Notes: generated by a model from the letters alone, not told the origin. Positions 35,285 through 47,761 are shown, counted from the first letter of the stretch. The stretch is 64,000 nucleotides of DNA from Panulirus ornatus (GCF_036320965.1 NC_092261.1:13252197-13316196); one strand, 5' to 3'. Numbers and translations: made by a program.

Positions 35285-35640
35285 TCTGTGATTACCCGCT
35301 TGTAGTCACCTATTTGAAAAGTACGGGAAGAGAGGGAACTGTGCACACATGGCGACCCATCTCTCGAACATATAGCGCTTTACTCTCCATAGTTTCCTTA
35401 TTTAGCTCAGTCCATTCATCCGCTACTTTGATACGATAAAAATGCTTCTTTGTATCTCTCGCGTAATTACCTATTTGAACTGCACAGGGAGGGAGTTTCA
35501 CTCTGGAGGGCATCCCCCATCTCTTGAATGCTCTCTGCTATGAAAGAACCTCTTGACTTTACGTATGCCGTCTGTATTAACGGTGTCCTCAATCAATCTG
35601 TGTGTGTCTGTGTGTGTGTGTGCGCGTGTGCGCTCTCCGA
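35285..35640. repeat. Dispersed repeat with tandem TAATTACCTATTTGAA-like phrase
   Basis: Two partial copies at about 35290-35375 and 35463-35550 each have a ttacc(tattt) or cacctatttg phrase, then gggag, a cactc-like piece, and catctcttgaa or catctctcgaa. A third copy is at 61925-61995 (gtaattacctattcgcac, then gccccatctattgaac). Family unknown. Confidence 0.5.
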
Positions 35641-35969
35641 CACCACGAAACACAAGTGACCACTGGCACCACACAGAGTGGACGGAAGGAAATATACACA
35701 AGAAAATGCCAACAGCAGTAGACTATTGGATAGGCTCCTTTTCCCGGCTGGGAGCTGTTCCATTTGCGGGGAAGTATATAACCTCGCGTCGCCACTATCA
35801 TCCCGCGAGCGATACAGGTCGAAACGACCTCCATGGGGTGAAGTAATGGGGGACTGTGACAACGCTCGGGTCATTATGACTGCCTAACGGTGTGTCGGTG
35901 AACGCCTCTCGTGCTTTCCGCTTTAGACACTGAGAATGGACCTCTCGTTTAACCTCCTTGAATTTGACG

Positions 35970-36105
35970 GTGCGAGCCTTGGGGCACGACGGGCCTCCCC
36001 TTGAGCACGACGGGCCACCCCTTGAGCACGACGGGCGACTCTTGAGCACGACGGGCTACTCTTGAGCACGACGGCTTACCCTTGAGCACGACGGGGCCAA
36101 CCCTA
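35970..36105. repeat. About 21-bp minisatellite, six units
   Basis: Six copies of ttgagcacgacgggc plus a variable 5-6 base tail, decaying at both ends. Confidence 0.85.
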
Positions 36106-36398
36106 CTAAGGTGGAATGCCAAATAAGCGAGATATATAGTAGAAATTTACTCGTCACGTGAATAAGCTTTACTGAAAAACAAGATTATGGATATCTGATA
36201 CAGTTTCCAAAAATTATACATTGAATGAATTAGAAATGTAATTTGCTCATGTTTGAACTTGGCTTGACGAGGCAGCAGGAAGGAGAGGGTTGGGGCAGGG
36301 CCGCTCCATCCCTCCTCCAATATGGCTTAATGAGAGTCGTTTTATTTCCTGCTCCTCAGTAATAATGGATGTTGTGTACTGAAGCTCTCCCTTCTATG

Positions 36399-36399
<1 letters not shown>

Positions 36400-36467
<68 letters not shown>
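36400..36467. repeat. (TA)n microsatellite
   Basis: About 33 TA units, abutting a LINE-A fragment on the right. Confidence 0.97.
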
Positions 36468-36472
<5 letters not shown>

Positions 36473-37050
36473 CAGTTTCTTAGTCTGATGCTTTGTGTAT
36501 TCCACGACCTTCTCATACAGATTAACATGTACACTCAAGAAACTTATTATACCTTTTGCAATCTGAACATTCAATTTTCCCCTCTCTGTACAGGCATTTC
36601 GCCAATCCTTAGGCATCTCATCTCTCGTATGTTCTCTTGTTCTCACACTTGACATCCTTACAAAACATCTGATTCTCCCTGAAGTTTGCTGATACTTGTT
36701 CAGTCTAACTCTCAGTTGCCCTTTCTTTTGGCTCCTGCACTTTCCTTTTGACTTCCTGCCGCTTTTTCTTGTACATCTTTTAGTAATTCGCTCTCCCACC
36801 ATGCAAGTAACGCCCATACATTTCTCTTTTCTCTTTCACAGGCAACTTAACTTCGTCGTCCCATCACTCAGTACCCTTTCTCATCCACCCTCCTCCCGCC
36901 TTCCGCACACCGCACACTTCTCTTGCACATGTAAGGAGATCTTCCATTCCTCCCATTTGTATGTGTGTCACCAGTCTTCGTACGCCAGTGTTGACAGCAT
37001 AACGGTAAGTTCCCTTCAGCTTCGTTCCATCACCTTTCATTTCACTGAGG
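36468..37050 (-). mobile_element. LINE-A fragment (pre-RT and RT start), antisense, degenerate
   Basis: The minus strand reads DEMPKDWRNAC and an IAKGIISFLSV-type match to the RT start, then, upstream, a WW..E-like linker with RQKEKQR-type sequence matching residues 90-150 of the 32660 ORF. Internal sequence between them is lost. The 3' part ends at (TA)n. Confidence 0.62.
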
Positions 37051-37059
37051 CTTCCAGTG

Positions 37060-38465
37060 GCTAGTTTTATTCTAATGGATTACCTCAGTTTCCTCAGAAA
37101 GTCATAATTTTCACGCTGGAAGTTCTCAGATTCTGAGACATTACGTAAGAAGGCCACAATGTCTTTGGGAGTGTTTGTCTCGCCTGGAGATTCTCTTTTC
37201 TTGAGAAATGTCGTTCTGTGTCATGAAAGATGAAGTGATCATGCAGGATTTCACACTAGCGTTTGTTTTTGGTTGGGACTTTTTTTTCACTCGTCTTTTC
37301 GTCAAAGACTAGGTGGGGATCAGGCCCCAGCTGTCTGAACAGCATAGGGTTCAGTTTTGAATATGGTTTTGGGGGTTTGCAGAATAGAGTATAGCGATAC
37401 ACCACCATAACCATAGTCACTTCTCCAACACTGCCTCTACCACAATAGCCATCATCATCATCACCTTCTTATTCACCGCTACCACCCTGGTCACCAACGG
37501 CGCTTCTCACCCCGAATCTGGAGGCAATATATGATCATCACCAGACATGAAAGCGGAAAATTCTAGTGGAATGGGTCGTTTGACCTCCTTAACCCAAAGT
37601 TGAGGCTCTTTCCATTAAAGGACAAAGATCCAGAAAGAGAAAAGATCAAGGTCTAACCCCCCCCCCCCCCTCTCCCCTTTCTCTTATGTCTTAATTAAAG
37701 AGGAGTTTGTACATACATATGAGTCGAGATGCACACGCAGCAGGAAGATATCAACAAGAACTCTACTGTGTGAGAACGAGTGGCCGTACGGTACCGTGAA
37801 CACCAGGGCGCTGCCTCAGGCTAGCTGGATGGCGCACTTGCTTCTGTTGCCAACTCATTTGTGCAAATGTCCTTTGACTCGCCGTCAGAAGTAGCTAAGA
37901 ACCACACGCTAGACTGCACTCAGACTGAAGTGATTAATCAGTATAAGCCCCTATGAGTTCTGGCAGGAATTCTAATCGAATTTGTTAAGAAAGAATACAG
38001 CGTCTGACTTCGGCGACGCTGAAATGCGACGGCGTTCGCTTTGTAAGCGTTGAGTGGTCACAGTGAGGGAGATTTATGTCCTCTGAGGCGGGAGCGGCTG
38101 GCGACCACAGTTGATTGCGTGTCTCCCCCTCCCCGCCTAGTGCGGGAGACTTGGCATGGCTTGAATTGCATTACGCTGAGAGCCATATCCGACGCCCCCA
38201 TTCGTCGTTCCTGGAATAACAAGTTACTTGCATTTGAAGTACAGTACAGTAACTCCATCCTTATGGTTATTTACGAAGCTGTTCCTTGCTTTTGACCTAC
38301 CCACCCACCCCCCCAAGCGAAAGTTTGACTAGAGTTGCGCCCAGCCCTTCGTCTGCTCATGGGATCATGATTTTGACCGCATCTTAGTCCAAAACGTTCA
38401 GCCACACACCTGAAGATTTTGAAAACTGGCCACTGCATCCGACCGCTTGGTTGAGGCAAAAAATC
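37060..38465. other. Intergenic, no gene recognised
   Basis: Mixed composition with a C run at 37659-37670 and a CpG-richer part at 38000-38200. No domain is recognised. Confidence 0.4.
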
Positions 38466-38468
38466 TCC

Positions 38469-38940
38469 GCCATGTTATATGGCCATGGATGGTCCCCGCT
38501 ATGTTGCATGCCCAAAGGATGGTTCTCGCTATGTTACATGGCCAAAGGATGGTTCTCGCTATGTTACATGGCCAAAGGATGGTTCCCGCTATGTTACATG
38601 GCCAAAGGATGGTTCCCGCTATGTTGCATGGCCAAAGGATGGTTCCCGCTATGTTACATGGCCAAAGGATGATTCTCGCTATGTTGCATGGCCAAAGGAT
38701 GGTTCCCGCTATGTTACATGGCCAAAGGATGGTTCCCGCTATGTTACATGGCCAAAGGATGGTTCCCGCTATGTTACATGGCCAAAGGATGGTTCCCGCT
38801 ATGTTACATGGCCAAAGGATGGTTCCCGCTATGTTGCATGGCCAAAGGATGGTTCCCGCTATGTTACATGGCCAAAGGATGGTTCCCGCTATGTTGCATG
38901 GCCAAAGGATGGTTCCCGCTATGTTGCATGGCCAAAGGAC
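38469..38940. repeat. 30-bp minisatellite, about 15.7 units
   Basis: Consensus begins ggttcccgctatgttacatg and ends gccaaaggat. Units vary at ttccc/ttctc and ttaca/ttgca. Because 30 is divisible by 3, several frames on both strands stay open for over 100 codons. Decayed relatives run on to about 38990. Confidence 0.97.
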
Positions 38941-39430
38941 GCTCCCCTCTGGTTCCTGCACGAAGGATAGCACCCGCTATGTTAACAGACCAGACGTACC
39001 ACACGCTATACTCTTTGTTTGGGGGATAGATGTGATAGTGCTTTGATATGTAGCCAAGCAACGTACACCCTGTTCATTACAACCAAGGCAAAACGACCTG
39101 CCTTTTAAATACCTTCGTAATCCGGAGTGTAAATCATTTACTGTTTACGAAATTGTCACGTAAAAGAAAAAAAAAAATAGGGTAACAAGATCTGAAGAGC
39201 ATGTTGATGTTGCAAATATGAGCCCATCGATTCCATCCATAGCAGCGTTGCTGACCTCTCGCAACGCCTGCTAGAGTACACGACCATCGGTCGTGTACTT
39301 ATATGTACATAGTCGTTTAGGACCAAGAACGACCATCTTTACGACTCCGGCAATACCACCGCCGCCTGTGTCATTGCTACCACCACGAACTGTCGTCGGA
39401 ATGGCACCGGTATTTGCCTTTACTACCTGC

Positions 39431-39775
39431 AAGAACTACCACCTCAACGACAACAGTGTTACCACCACCCACAACCAAGAATTACCACCTCAGCGACAGC
39501 AGTATTACCACCACCCACAACCAAGAATTACCACCTCAGCGACGGCAGTATTACCACCACCCACAACCAAGAACTACCACCTCAGCGACGGCAGTATTAC
39601 CACCACCCACAACCAAGAACTACCACCTCACCGACTGCAGTATTACCACAACCAGGAGCCACCACCAACAGTATTACCACCACAACTAAGAACTGCCACC
39701 CCTCTACGATAACAGTATTACCACCACCCACAACCAAGAACTACCACCTCAGTGACAGCATTGTTACCACTACCA
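39431..39775. repeat. 46-bp minisatellite, about seven units
   Basis: Units start aagaactaccacctcagcga and contain gtattaccaccacccacaac. Four clean 46-bp units (39431-39614), then partial or deleted ones. Confidence 0.93.
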
Positions 39776-39784
39776 CCACCATCA

Positions 39785-40085
39785 CTACCACTACGAGACC
39801 TACGTCACCAACCACTACCAACAACCCAACCAGTGTATATATACACCTCCAGTTGATATTGGAGATATAAATGGATACGCCACTAGCATGATTAAGGTGG
39901 GCTAATTAACGCTCCGATAATCCCATTGTGGGGATTTAATTAACATGGTGAAGGCTTTACACAAATCATCAATGAATTATTGGTCATAAACACAATCATC
40001 CCAAATTAGTGCCTTTCAGTGTAGGTAGGCCATCTAGTGATACGCACGGACGCCAAACATAATACTGCATTATCTGCCATTGAAG
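39785..40085. other. Intergenic, nothing recognised
   Basis: A short stretch with no element seen. Confidence 0.4.
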
Positions 40086-40086
40086 C

Positions 40087-40088
<2 letters not shown>

Positions 40089-40145
<57 letters not shown>
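40089..40145. repeat. (GA)n microsatellite
   Basis: About 28 GA units. Confidence 0.98.
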
Positions 40146-40146
<1 letters not shown>

Positions 40147-40571
40147 ATAAGCTCGATTTCTATACAGTTCTTCTGTCATTTTTTTTTTATACACTGTATT
40201 TCACAAAACCATCGACTTAGATGTAAGGGTTACGGGTATGTCTTACCATGATATTAAGAGATGACCAATTACCCTATCGGTAATTTGGTTACCGAGACGA
40301 GGTATTAGCAACGCGAGACTAGTGCCTGGAGTGATTTCTTTTGTTATTACTTATATTTAACAGAATACAGTGCTGTTTTTTTTTTTTCATTTTACTCAAG
40401 GGCCATCTGTATAATTTCCCCACTAGCTTCACAACATAATCTACGTGACTGGGGTAAGCCTGAATGGTTGACGGTTTAGCATTGGTGAATTGATTTTGAG
40501 TTCTGAGAAAGGGGTGCAGTTAAAGATGATAATAGTCTGAAGTTGATATGCAGAGTAACGCAGAGGGTGGG

Positions 40572-40573
<2 letters not shown>

Positions 40574-40640
<67 letters not shown>
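40574..40640. repeat. (AG)n microsatellite
   Basis: About 33 AG units. Confidence 0.98.
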
Positions 40641-40644
<4 letters not shown>

Positions 40645-40649
40645 AAAGT

Positions 40650-42240
40650 ACGGTGAAAGCCTCGGTGAATGAGACTTAAGTGCTGAATGTATTTAGACTA
40701 CTGCAGAACGGACTGCTGGCTCGTTTTCTGGATGGATGTGAAACTTTAGGTTCTTGTCAACGTCTCGTCAGGACTCACAACCGATGGGAGAGATGTCTCT
40801 GTATCTGTATAATTTTTATGTTCTTATATGCATACTTTTTGGAACGTCCAATTCCTTCATCAACCTACATTTAAGAAGTGTTTTCTACGATGAATAGATA
40901 AAGGATAAAGTAAACAATAAATGAAACTAAGCGATAGAGTCTGAAGGCTTGGCTTCCCCGTCTGACCACCCGCTCAGCGGTCCGCAGATACAGAAGATAT
41001 CTCAAAATGCAACCAACCACGATTGTCAAATTGTGATGCGGCGATGACAATAGACACATGATCTTGGTAAAAGCTGTTGATTTATGAAGGAAGGCGTTTC
41101 AGGTAGTGAAGTGTTGTTATCAATGGAAACTAGAGAAAGTAGAAAATGGACAAGATAGGTTCAGCATGTCCTGTACCACTGGCATCTTAGCGAGGGGTTC
41201 TGACCATGTGCTTAAGTTTGTTAAATAGAGAAAAAGTCGAACGTGAATATAAGGTATTTCTTGTTGCTGAAAGTTATGGATACGAGAGATTTTTGTGTGT
41301 ACGTTAGCATTACGCGTATGGGGTAACTTGGCTATCCCCAAATATCGAGTCTGTTTGCTATATTTCCATTCGTGCTGGTGTTATCATCATCATCCGTCAG
41401 AATTTTCTTTTCTTTTAACTATAAAGCTGTCACGAATCCTATCTAGAGCACCAGTCTCTCTTCATCACTCGGAATGTCTTGATAGCATTTTAAAGGTACC
41501 GTGGATGCTGTAGGTGCACCACCCGAGCTAGCATCACCTAGACCAAGTTTGTTTTGATTGCACTGCAGTAACGGAGAGCCATCTGTCGCTCCCACTCGAG
41601 AGAGAATAAGAACCCGTCCAGCTTGCCTTCCCTTCTTTAATAATTACATTCCACGGCAATGCAAGACAATACCCGTGGTCATTTGAGGACGGACAACGAG
41701 AAGCACACTTGAAGAATACAGCGCATGTTTTCTTCTTAATGGTAGCTATGATGGCGACTGTCTGTTTCCTCCCTTCTCCCCCGGGCCTGCCCTTCCCTGA
41801 GAATGTGTACTCATGTTGACCCAGTTAGTGCTGATGGAGCAGCAGCACCAGCGGGCTGGGTGCGACGGGTATAACGACAGCCATGATGGTTAACGGTCGC
41901 CAAATGCTCGCGCGCGCGAGTTTCCTTGTCTCAATTTTTCGTCTTGTCGTCGAATTGCAGCGTCCAGCTTGCCTCCTCGTCGTGGGAGGGAGGGGAGAGT
42001 TGGAGGGAGGGAGAGAGGTTGCAGTTGTAACAACATTCGTCATGGGAGGAAAAGACGTTATCGGTCTCGCCTCCGGCATGTGTGTTCTCTCGTCTTGTCA
42101 AGTCGGATATGACAAACGGCGGGATCATGACGCCCAGGGAAACGTCATCACTCACCTCAACAGAGCAAGCGGGACTGTGCCTCCAACTGAACTGCCTGAG
42201 CCAATACCCGCTTTTTGCATAGGTTTCAAGGCTAGCCTCT
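40650..42240. other. Intergenic, no gene recognised
   Basis: A CpG-richer part at 41870-42140 gives an open frame (41883-42419) that runs into (TA)n and LINE antisense and is not credible as a gene. Confidence 0.4.
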
Positions 42241-42242
42241 TA

Positions 42243-42246
<4 letters not shown>

Positions 42247-42314
<68 letters not shown>
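42247..42314. repeat. (TA)n microsatellite flanking LINE-A copy 2
   Basis: About 34 TA units directly left of the inverted LINE-A segment. Confidence 0.97.
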
Positions 42315-42317
<3 letters not shown>

Positions 42318-42957
42318 AACCATGGAGACATCACACACCCCTGCCGCAAACCTACATTCACTGAGAACCAATCACTTTCCTCTCTTCCTACACGTACACA
42401 TGCCTTACATCCTCGATAAAAACTTTTCACTGCTTCTAACAACTTGCCTCCCACACCATATATTCTTAATACCTTCCACAGAGCATCTCTATCAACTCTA
42501 TCATATGCCTTCTCCAGATCCATAAATGCTACATACAAATCCATTTGCTTTTCTAAGTATTTTTCACATACATTCTTCAAAGCAAACACCTGATCCACAC
42601 ATCCTCTACCACTTCTGAAACCGCACTGCTCTTCCCCAATCTGCTGCTCTGTACATGCCTTCACCCTCTCAATCAATACCCTCCCATATAATTTACCAGG
42701 AATACTCAACAAACTTATACCTCTGTAATTTGAGCACTCACTCTTATCCCCTTTGCCTTTGTACAATGGCACTATGCACGCATTCCGCCAATCCTCAGGC
42801 ACCTCACCATGAGTCATACATACATTAAATAACCTTACCAACCAGTCAACAATACAGTCACCCCCTTTCTTAATAAATTTCACTGCAATACCATCCAAAC
42901 CTGCTGCCTTGCCGGCTTTCATCTTCCGCAAAGCTTTTACTACCTCTTCTCTGTTTA
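42313..42957 (-). mobile_element. LINE-A copy 2, inverted 5' segment
   Basis: Reverse complement of 33352-33989 of the LINE-A copy at 32658, almost base for base. Minus-strand frame 42152-42931 gives the RT from KMKAGKAAGLDGIA to CVMSPWLF, then runs into (TA)n. It meets the sense segment at TGTTTA (42952-42957), a six-base overlap present at both parent positions. This is the expected shape of twin priming. Confidence 0.92.
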
Positions 42958-44019
42958 TGGATGGGGTTGTAAGGGAGGTAAATGCAAGAGTCCTGGAAAG
43001 AGGGGCAAGTATGAAGTCTGTTGGGGATGAGAGAGCTTGGGAAGTGAGTCAGTTGTTGTTCGCTGATGATACAGCGCTGGTGGCTGATTCATGTGAGAAA
43101 CTGCAGAAGCTGGTGACTGAGTTTGGTAAAGTGTGTGGAAGAAGAAAGTTGAGAGTAAATGTGAATAAGAGCAAGGTTATTAGGTACAGTAGGGGTGAGG
43201 GTCAAGTCAATTGGGAGGTGAGTTTGAATGGAGAAAAACTGGAGGAAGTGAAGTGTTTTAGATATCTGGGAGTGGATCTGTCAGCGGATGGAACCATGGA
43301 AGCGGAAGTGGATCATAGGGTGGGGGAGGGGGCGAAAATTTTGGGAGCCTTGAAAAATGTGTGGAAGTCGAGAACACTATCTCGGAAAGCAAAAATGGGT
43401 ATGTTTGAGGGAATAGTGGTTCCAACAATGTTGTATGGTTGCGAGGCGTGGGCTATGGATAGAGATGTGCGCAGGAGGATGGATGTGCTGGAAATGAGAT
43501 GTTTGAGGACAATGTGTGGTGTGAGGTGGTTTGATCGAGTAAGTAACGTAAGGGTAAGAGAGATGTGTGGAAATAAAAAGAGCGTGGTTGAGAGAGCAGA
43601 AGAGGGTGTTTTGAAATGGTTTGGGCACATGGAGAGAATGAGTGAGGAGAGATTGACCAAGAGGATATATGTGTCGGAGGTGGAGGGAACGAGGAGAAGA
43701 GGGAGACCAAATTGGAGGTGGAAAGATGGAGTGAAAAAGATTTTGTGTGATCGGGGCCTGAACATGCAGGAGGGTGAAAGGAGGGCAAGAAATAGAGTGA
43801 ATTGGAGTCATGTGGTATACAGGGGTTGACGTGCTGTCAGTGGATTGAAGCAAGGCATGTGAAGCGTCTGGGGTAAACCATGGAAAGCTGTGTAGGTATG
43901 TATATTTGCGTGTGTGGACGTGTGTATGTACATGTGTATGGGGGGGGGGGGGGGGGGGGGGCCATTTCTTTCGTCTGTTTCCTTGCGCTACCTCGCAAAC
44001 GCGGGAGACGGCGACAAAG

Positions 44020-44050
<31 letters not shown>
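42952..44050 (+). mobile_element. LINE-A copy 2, sense 3' segment with A tail
   Basis: Matches 33993-35077 at about 99 percent by eye. The frame 42909-43829 starts in the inverted part and from about 42958 encodes MDGVVREVNARVLERG to the LINE-A C-terminus, with FADDTALVADS intact. The 3' UTR has a pure G run at 43941-43961, the terminal stem-loop and a 28-base A tail (44023-44050). Confidence 0.93.
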
Positions 44051-44066
<16 letters not shown>

Positions 44067-44071
44067 TATAT
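44051..44071. repeat. (TA)n after LINE-A A tail
   Basis: Ten TA units. Confidence 0.95.
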
Positions 44072-44079
44072 CTTTCAAA

Positions 44080-44176
44080 CTATTCGCCATTTCCCGCGGT
44101 AGCAAGGTAGCGTTAAGAGCAGATGACTGGGCCTCTGAGGGAATATCCTCACCTGGCCTCGTTCTCTGTTCCTTCA
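44080..44176 (-). repeat. Sx element fragment (copy 3)
   Basis: The + strand shows ttcgccatttcccgcggtag, agcagatgactgggcctctg and acctggcctcgttctctgtt. Flanked on the right by a short TA run. Confidence 0.8.
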
Positions 44177-44189
44177 TATATATATATGA

Positions 44190-44505
44190 CAGGAAAGATT
44201 GATTGATAGTACTAGCTTTCGTTTCTCCGTAGGATGGCCTTCTTAGATCCCCGGATCGAGACATTCCTTTTGATCACTGTCTGTTGTGTCGGTTTTGCAA
44301 TCCGTCGTATTTACGGAGATGGTCGTCTGTCGTCCCTGGCGGTGCTGAAGACTCGAAACTCTGCTGGATGTTCCCTAGATCTCTACCCCGTGACATCGCG
44401 GAACTGTGAGGACGTCTTTCAGATGAGGAGTAGTGCATCGCGGTGAATCAGTCTCGTTTTAGACATTTATTATGAATCAACCTTAACAAAGAGCGTTGGT
44501 TTGCA
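44190..44505. other. GC-richer unexplained segment with short open frame
   Basis: Open frame 44234-44446 (70 codons) has a hydrophobic stretch FLLITVCCVGFAI near its start. Nothing recognised; lies between repeats, so most likely part of an unidentified element. Confidence 0.3.
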
Positions 44506-44526
44506 TTGTATGTTATATATATATAT

Positions 44527-44588
44527 TCCCTCAAAGGCCGAGTCCTCTGGTCTTAACGCTACCTCGCTAACGCGGGAAATGGCGAATA

Positions 44589-44590
<2 letters not shown>
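44527..44590 (+). repeat. Sx element 3' fragment (copy 4)
   Basis: tccctcaaaggccgagtcct through to the stem-loop cgctacctcgctaacgcggg and aaatggcgaatag. Short TA runs lie on both sides. Confidence 0.82.

Positions 44591-44658
<68 letters not shown>
44590..44658. repeat. (TA)n microsatellite
   Basis: About 34 TA units directly after the Sx 3' end. Confidence 0.97.
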
Positions 44659-44660
<2 letters not shown>

Positions 44661-44804
44661 TTGAGGACTACTTGCTAAGATAACCCACTGCCATTGCTTC
44701 CAGTATCACAGTAGACATTCACTGGGAAGACTCTTGTGTCGTGCTGGCGGCAGCTGCTGTTACTTCAATACAGTTTCTGACATTATGGTACTCTTCGTAT
44801 TGCA

Positions 44805-44808
<4 letters not shown>

Positions 44809-44871
<63 letters not shown>
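44809..44871. repeat. (AC)n microsatellite
   Basis: About 31 AC units. Confidence 0.98.
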
Positions 44872-44872
<1 letters not shown>

Positions 44873-44965
44873 GAGGCCGAGTGGTCGCTCTCGAGAGCTC
44901 GAGCCGTCGCACCCAGCTGGGGGTCAGTCACCGTACCGAGTGGGTTGATATCACTGTCGCTAAAT
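44873..44965 (+). repeat. Possible tRNA-like SINE head (T4)
   Basis: gaggccgagtggtcgctctc resembles a class II (Ser/Leu) tRNA A-box region. The expected B box is not clear (ggtcagtcaccgtacc at best). Weak. Confidence 0.3.
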
Positions 44966-44969
44966 TGTT

Positions 44970-45664
44970 GCATCTTTGTGTGGTGGACCAGTAGATAATG
45001 TGGAAGGACAGTCTGGTGTTCTTTTTTCTGCCAGATGCCTTCCCCCGGAGTCCTGATAATATCATGATGTTCAATAACGCCGAAGATTCATGGAGGGGTG
45101 ATTCTGTTTCGTTACCTGAATTTGAGGTTTTGATTTTCATGGATAATTGTTTTTCGTGCTCATGTTCTCGGAAGGGAACCGTTTTTTGTTGTATGCTTCC
45201 ACGAACTTGACATAAGCCTTGCTTGTCCCTCCACCTAACGCAAATATGTAAACTGGCGTCCATTGCGTATAATTCTTCTCTTGTGTGTCTGTATATGTAG
45301 GGGGGAAAAAAAGAGAGAAAGGGAGAGCAGATAGTTTATGCATGTTCCCAGAAGAATCGGTGACATTTCTGGGTAACTGTGGTCGAAAAGGACCACACTC
45401 GTCCCGTTCAAACTTTTACCGCCTTGAGAGATCTGTATTACAGACAGCAGACGACCACCAACACCCGGATATTCCGACGAGATTCTGAAAGGAAAACCCC
45501 GAGCGATCTTCGAGAACTGATCTCTACGTACACGGCCGAGTTGATGTACACAGGCCATCAGCGCGAGGGATGAAAGATGTACTGGGAATTGGTGTGACTT
45601 GGCCGCTTCAACTTTTTCGAGGAAGATACTGAGGACAGTGCTCAGGGAGACGCACACTTTTATT

Positions 45665-45709
<45 letters not shown>

Positions 45710-46500
45710 CAGCTGTTCTAGAGGTTATTTCGTGGAGGCTGGTGCTGTTAGCGCGACAATGGTAAGAGCAAGTTTATGTTGCTGTCCCTCTGGGGTCTGG
45801 ACCTGCTGCGGACAAGGAGGGAGGACAAAGTGTAGTCCACCAGGGCAGTTAATCTCGTCCTCATATCCAAGACCTAAGGATACGCTTTGGATATTAATCC
45901 TGACGCACGCGGAGTAGATGCGGAGTTAGGAAGACTGGAACCTGCATGAGCCAGGGTGACAGACAACGCTGAATACTGATGATGCGTCGCATAAAATCTT
46001 ATATAGTTTCCCACCCGACACTTGCCTCTGGTGATCCTTTTCGCAGGTCAAACAGACTTACGGATTAATCCGTCGTGGATTAGGTACAGGATTTCGCTTT
46101 TGTTTTTTTGAGTCACAAGGCCAGCCGAATTATCTCTTCACCTACAGCGCGCTAGTCACACACGGCTGGTGTCGTCTGCCACACACTCTTGTATTTACCG
46201 CTGGTGTTGCAGTGGGTTGGAGGGAGGGAAGGAGGGGACTGGAACGCTGGTGTTTCCTCACAAGGGGATGGTGGCTGATGATAAGCAGTCTTCGTAATGT
46301 GAACCGGCAGTAATTCCGTCAACTCCAAATCATAAGCTTCGAGAACTTTGGTCACGGGGAGGTGGAAAATATTTAGAGCTATTTACGGCAGCCCTGGATA
46401 TATTTTATTTTCATCAAGGGTTCCCAAGAACGACTATGAAAACTTGTAGAATTTTTAAGATACAAAGTTCCACAAAGTTACCATAGAGATTTTTCCGCGC
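44970..46500. other. Intergenic, no gene recognised
   Basis: CpG-richer than most of the window, with one (TG)n tract. Open frames are short and unrelated to known domains. Confidence 0.4.
45665..45708. repeat. (TG)n microsatellite
   Basis: About 22 TG units. Confidence 0.97.
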
Positions 46501-46504
46501 GAAT

Positions 46505-47345
46505 TGGCAAATTTCCTTAATAGGGAGTAGTTAGGGAAGTGGAGACAGGCAAATAAGAGGTGAAGAAAAGAAGCGAGTATTTTAAAGGACTGTTAAATGT
46601 GTTAGATGATAGAGTGGTGGAAATTGGTTGTTGGTGCGTGGAGGTATGCGAAGAGAGTGTCATGGCGGTAGTAAATGCCTTACGTAAGATGAAGTGTGGC
46701 ATGGCAAAGTGGCTGGAGTGGATGGGGCTGCAGTTGAATTTCTCATGAAAGGGGGATGACCGTGTTATTAAATTTTTCGTTAGGATTTTCAGTATATATA
46801 TGGCTTATAGTGAGGTGCCTAAGGAGAGTGGTGATTAAGAGGGTGGAAACATGCATATGGTAACGCGTTTTATCATATTGAAATTGATAAGGTGCGAGAG
46901 AGGTGTGGCAGTAAGACGAGATTGTATGAGAGCTGAAGAGGGTGTACTGAAATGGTTTGGACATGCGAAGAGATTGACTAAGAGGGTATACGTATTAGAA
47001 GCGGAGGGAACAAGAAAAGGGAACCAAAGACAAGATGAAAGGATGAAGTGACTGTTGCTTTGATTGTTCTGGGCCTGAGTATGTAGGAGGATGTGAGGCG
47101 TGCATGGGACAGAGCAAATTTGAGCGATGTGGTATACAGGGGGCGACGTGATGTCACTGGCTTGTACCACGGTACATGAAGCGGTCGGAGGAATTTTACA
47201 GGAAGGTCTTTGAAGCTTAGTTGTGGATAGGGAGTTATAGTTTGAGGAAATTGTTCATGACAGCTAGAGTGTGAATGTGAGCAACTGAAGCCTTTCATCG
47301 TTTGTTTCTGGTCCTGCCTCACTATGCAGTAAAAAGCGACAAGCA
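46505..47345 (+). mobile_element. LINE-A fragment with internal deletion, degenerate
   Basis: Begins in the pre-RT linker (RSEYFKGLLNVLDDRVVEIG), keeps a decayed RT start, then jumps at about 46830 to the C-terminus (EEGVLKWFGHAKRLTKRVYV). Stops follow. The decayed 3' end (actatgcagtaaaaagcgac) is present. Confidence 0.72.
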
Positions 47346-47422
47346 TTTAAGAAGAAAATACATGAAAAAAGGATATAAAGGTAGAATAGATTTAGTGAAT
47401 ATATAGTTGAGGAGAATAGACG

Positions 47423-47423
<1 letters not shown>

Positions 47424-47479
<56 letters not shown>
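47424..47479. repeat. (TC)n microsatellite
   Basis: About 28 TC units, followed by C/T-rich sequence to 47640. Confidence 0.97.
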
Positions 47480-47481
<2 letters not shown>

Positions 47482-47761
47482 TTCTCCTCGTCTTCCTCCC
47501 TCCCTACAAAATCCTCCGAACCTTCTTGTCTCCTGGTTTCTAATTTCTCCCTTTCTCGCCTCCTTCCAACGTTTGCCCCATTCCTTCATTCTCTCCCTTT
47601 CTCGTCTCTCCCTCTCTCTCACCCTGTCTCCCTTTCCATTAGTTTTATGGCTGGTGGGAAAGGAGTCGGTCATAACTTCCCCCTGATGTCTGCTTGGTAC
47701 ACAATTGACAATAAATCAAGTCATTAGAGAGACGCTGTAGACTAGGGTGGGTCACGTAATA

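Noticed and set aside
38447..39046. Long open frames on both strands (up to 199 codons)
   Set aside because: They are produced by a 30-bp tandem repeat whose period is a multiple of three; several frames stay open at once and none shows a domain.
41883..42419. 178-codon open frame
   Set aside because: Runs through (TA)n into antisense LINE-A sequence; no independent domain.
43377..44264. 295-codon minus-strand frame
   Set aside because: Same artefact at the second LINE-A copy.
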